From NCBI GenBank assembly GCA_041908065.1, contig JAYRGC010000029.1, positions 1 to 42,819 on the forward strand: 42,819 nt of DNA, given 5' to 3'. A program made the position numbers and the translations under genes. The DNA comes from JAYRGC01 sp041908065. Lineage in GTDB: Bacteria > Pseudomonadota > Alphaproteobacteria > UBA9219. The notes under the pieces were generated by a model. The model was not told where the DNA came from and did not search any database. It saw only the letters and a list, made by a program, of their open reading frames with translations. Position 1 is the stretch's first letter. Each line of letters opens with the position of its first letter. Positions 41,801 to 42,819 of this stretch are shown here, piece by piece.

Positions 41801-42380
41801 CTTGGGCGGCATTTCAGGCGTGGTTCTGGCCGGAGGCCTGTCGCGACGAATGGGGCGCGACAAGGCGACGTTGGATTGCGGCGGCGGCGAAACCATGCTG
41901 GAGCGCATGAAGGCGTTATTGGTTGCCGCCGGATGCCGGAAAGTTACCGCGAGCGGAACCAACGCGAACGGAATCCCCGATGCCGTTCCCCCCTCCGGCC
42001 CCATATCAGGGGTTTGCACGGTCATACTGAGCGATGCTGAAAACCATGGCGTTTCCGGCTGGCTGTTCGTCCCTACCGACATGCCCGCGCTGTCGTCGTC
42101 ACTGCTGCGGCGGTTGCCGAACTCCGGCGGCGAAGCGGCGATTTTCGCCGGATCCCCCTTGCCGCTGTTCCTGCGAAAAACCCCCGCCGTCATCGCCGCC
42201 GCCAACGCCGCCGCCTTTCGTTTGCGCCAAGGAGAAAATCTGTCCTTGACGAGTTTCTTGGATAAGCTGGAGTTGCGGCGCGAAGCGGCCTCCGCCCCCG
42301 ACCAGCCATCGTTTCTCAACGTCAACACGCCCGAGGAATGGGCGAATTTTCGAAAGGCGAGCCATGAATCTGCGAATTGA
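41790..42380 (+). CDS. mobA: Molybdenum cofactor guanylyltransferase MobA
   Basis: 196 residues. Attaches GMP to the molybdenum cofactor to give the MGD form that NarG uses. GTP-binding start GVVLAGGLSRRMGRDKATL, then the VPTDMPALSSSLL strand with its metal-binding Asp, and the C-terminal FLNVNTPEEW signature. Overlaps moaE and the following small gene. Confidence 0.94.
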   Translation: MPDSLGGISGVVLAGGLSRRMGRDKATLDCGGGETMLERMKALLVAAGCRKVTASGTNANGIPDAVPPSGPISGVCTVILSDAENHGVSGWLFVPTDMPALSSSLLRRLPNSGGEAAIFAGSPLPLFLRKTPAVIAAANAAAFRLRQGENLSLTSFLDKLELRREAASAPDQPSFLNVNTPEEWANFRKASHESAN

Positions 42381-42672
42381 CGAAGCCGGACTGCGCTTCC
42401 GCATCAAGCGAAGCGAGTTTGAAACCCTTAAACGGAATGGCCGGATAGAAGGAAAAATGCCGACCACGCTCCTTTCGCCGCCGGAATACGCGATAGCCGC
42501 AGGCGACGCGAAAGACGGCCTGAACCTGAGCGTTCAAGGAAATTTTCTGACGCTGTTAGTATCCGCGGCGGTTTTGGAAGAACTCTCGGCTCCCAAATCT
42601 CCTCGGGAAGGCGTCTCCGCCGCCATGGGGGATAAACTGGTCGCTTTGGAAATAGATCTGAAAAGCCGCTAG
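42364..42672 (+). CDS. Small conserved protein of unknown function in the Moco operon (DUF7009-like)
   Basis: 102 residues. Starts 17 bases inside mobA, so it is translated with the cofactor genes. It opens MNLRIDEAGLRFRIKRSEFETL, then KMPTTLL, YAIAAGDAKDGLNLSV and NFLTLLVSAAVLEEL. The order of short beta strands resembles a family I recall as DUF7009, whose job is unknown. No catalytic motif, Cys or membrane segment stands out. A role in Moco delivery or in regulation of the pathway is inferred from position only. Confidence 0.7.
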   Translation: MNLRIDEAGLRFRIKRSEFETLKRNGRIEGKMPTTLLSPPEYAIAAGDAKDGLNLSVQGNFLTLLVSAAVLEELSAPKSPREGVSAAMGDKLVALEIDLKSR

Positions 42673-42819
42673 AGCATTTCCCAAGTAGGTTGATGGGCTT
42701 ATCTCGCCGCGTGCGACGGAGGAGTCCCGCCCCCCGCGGAGGGGGGGGGGCCCCCCCCGCCCCCCATGGCCCGGTCGTAGTTGAACCCAATCCCGCAAAG
42801 GTCTAAAGCGCGCGGGTTA
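42673..42819. other. Window end with long G and C homopolymer runs
   Basis: No gene is recognisable. G10 followed at once by C8 and then C6 (about 42741-42765) is unlike the rest of the window. It could be a palindromic repeat edge or an assembly artefact. Confidence 0.4.

Noticed and set aside
42721..42770. G10/C8 runs as a G-quadruplex or origin-like structure.
   Set aside because: Placed close to the window end with no supporting context; an assembly or base-calling artefact is at least as likely.
1..42819. CRISPR array, prophage or toxin-antitoxin locus.
   Set aside because: The repeats are dispersed and palindromic, not regularly spaced direct repeats; no cas, phage structural or toxin family was recognised.

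Overview
The window reads as an alphaproteobacterial chromosome segment (high GC). The main evidence is the gene blocks: tmk-holB next to an MltB-type transglycosylase, a PBP-activator lipoprotein gene divergent from rsmI, nrdR-ribE-ribBA-ribH-nusB, a short NAD kinase, and a recA next to a hybrid sensor kinase. A Rhodospirillales-like host is my guess from gene content, not from any tree. Intergenic DNA is loaded with dispersed inverted repeats, there are eroded gene remnants, and genes often found in these blocks (ribD, metG, rlpA/dacA) are absent, which suggests a genome under decay and rearrangement.

Layout. 1-5.5 kb: hybrid histidine kinase, a small unknown protein, a PAS-GGDEF-EAL protein with a damaged GGDEF motif, and a secreted His-rich protein. 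5.6-8.1 kb: recA and a divergent polysaccharide deacetylase. 8.2-13.3 kb: a compact four-gene operon (ATP-grasp/HAD fusion, beta-propeller glycosidase-like protein, FemAB-like acyltransferase, CgeB-like glycosyltransferase), bordered by an SDR remnant and a possible aminotransferase remnant; it looks like an eroded surface-glycan island. 13.3-20.9 kb: holB, tmk, mltB, ydcF-like, yqaA-like, a PBP-activator lipoprotein, rsmI and nadK. 20.9-24.9 kb: nrdR and the riboflavin/nusB operon, with a HAD phosphatase inserted between ribBA and ribH and a RibBA whose RibA half has lost its zinc ligands. 25.0-25.6 kb: tRNA-Glu(CUC), its terminator and a possible element scar.

25.9-42.7 kb is a self-contained nitrate-respiration module. 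Two nitrate/nitrite transporters and narGHJI run leftward. Divergent from them is a one-component regulator joining a NIT nitrate/nitrite-sensing domain to a Crp/Fnr effector and HTH, with a C-terminal four-cysteine motif. Next come moaA, a moaC-moaB fusion, moeA, and then moaD, moaE, mobA and a small conserved unknown. Together these cover most of the molybdenum cofactor pathway that NarG needs. FNR/CRP-type palindromes lie in the narK/regulator divergent region and just upstream of moaA, so the regulator could control both enzyme and cofactor genes.

A dispersed repeat family, with ends close to GGCTCTTACGCAAAACGGGT, sits repeatedly within about 0-20 bases of gene stop codons. A 303-bp MITE-like element overlaps the rsmI stop codon.
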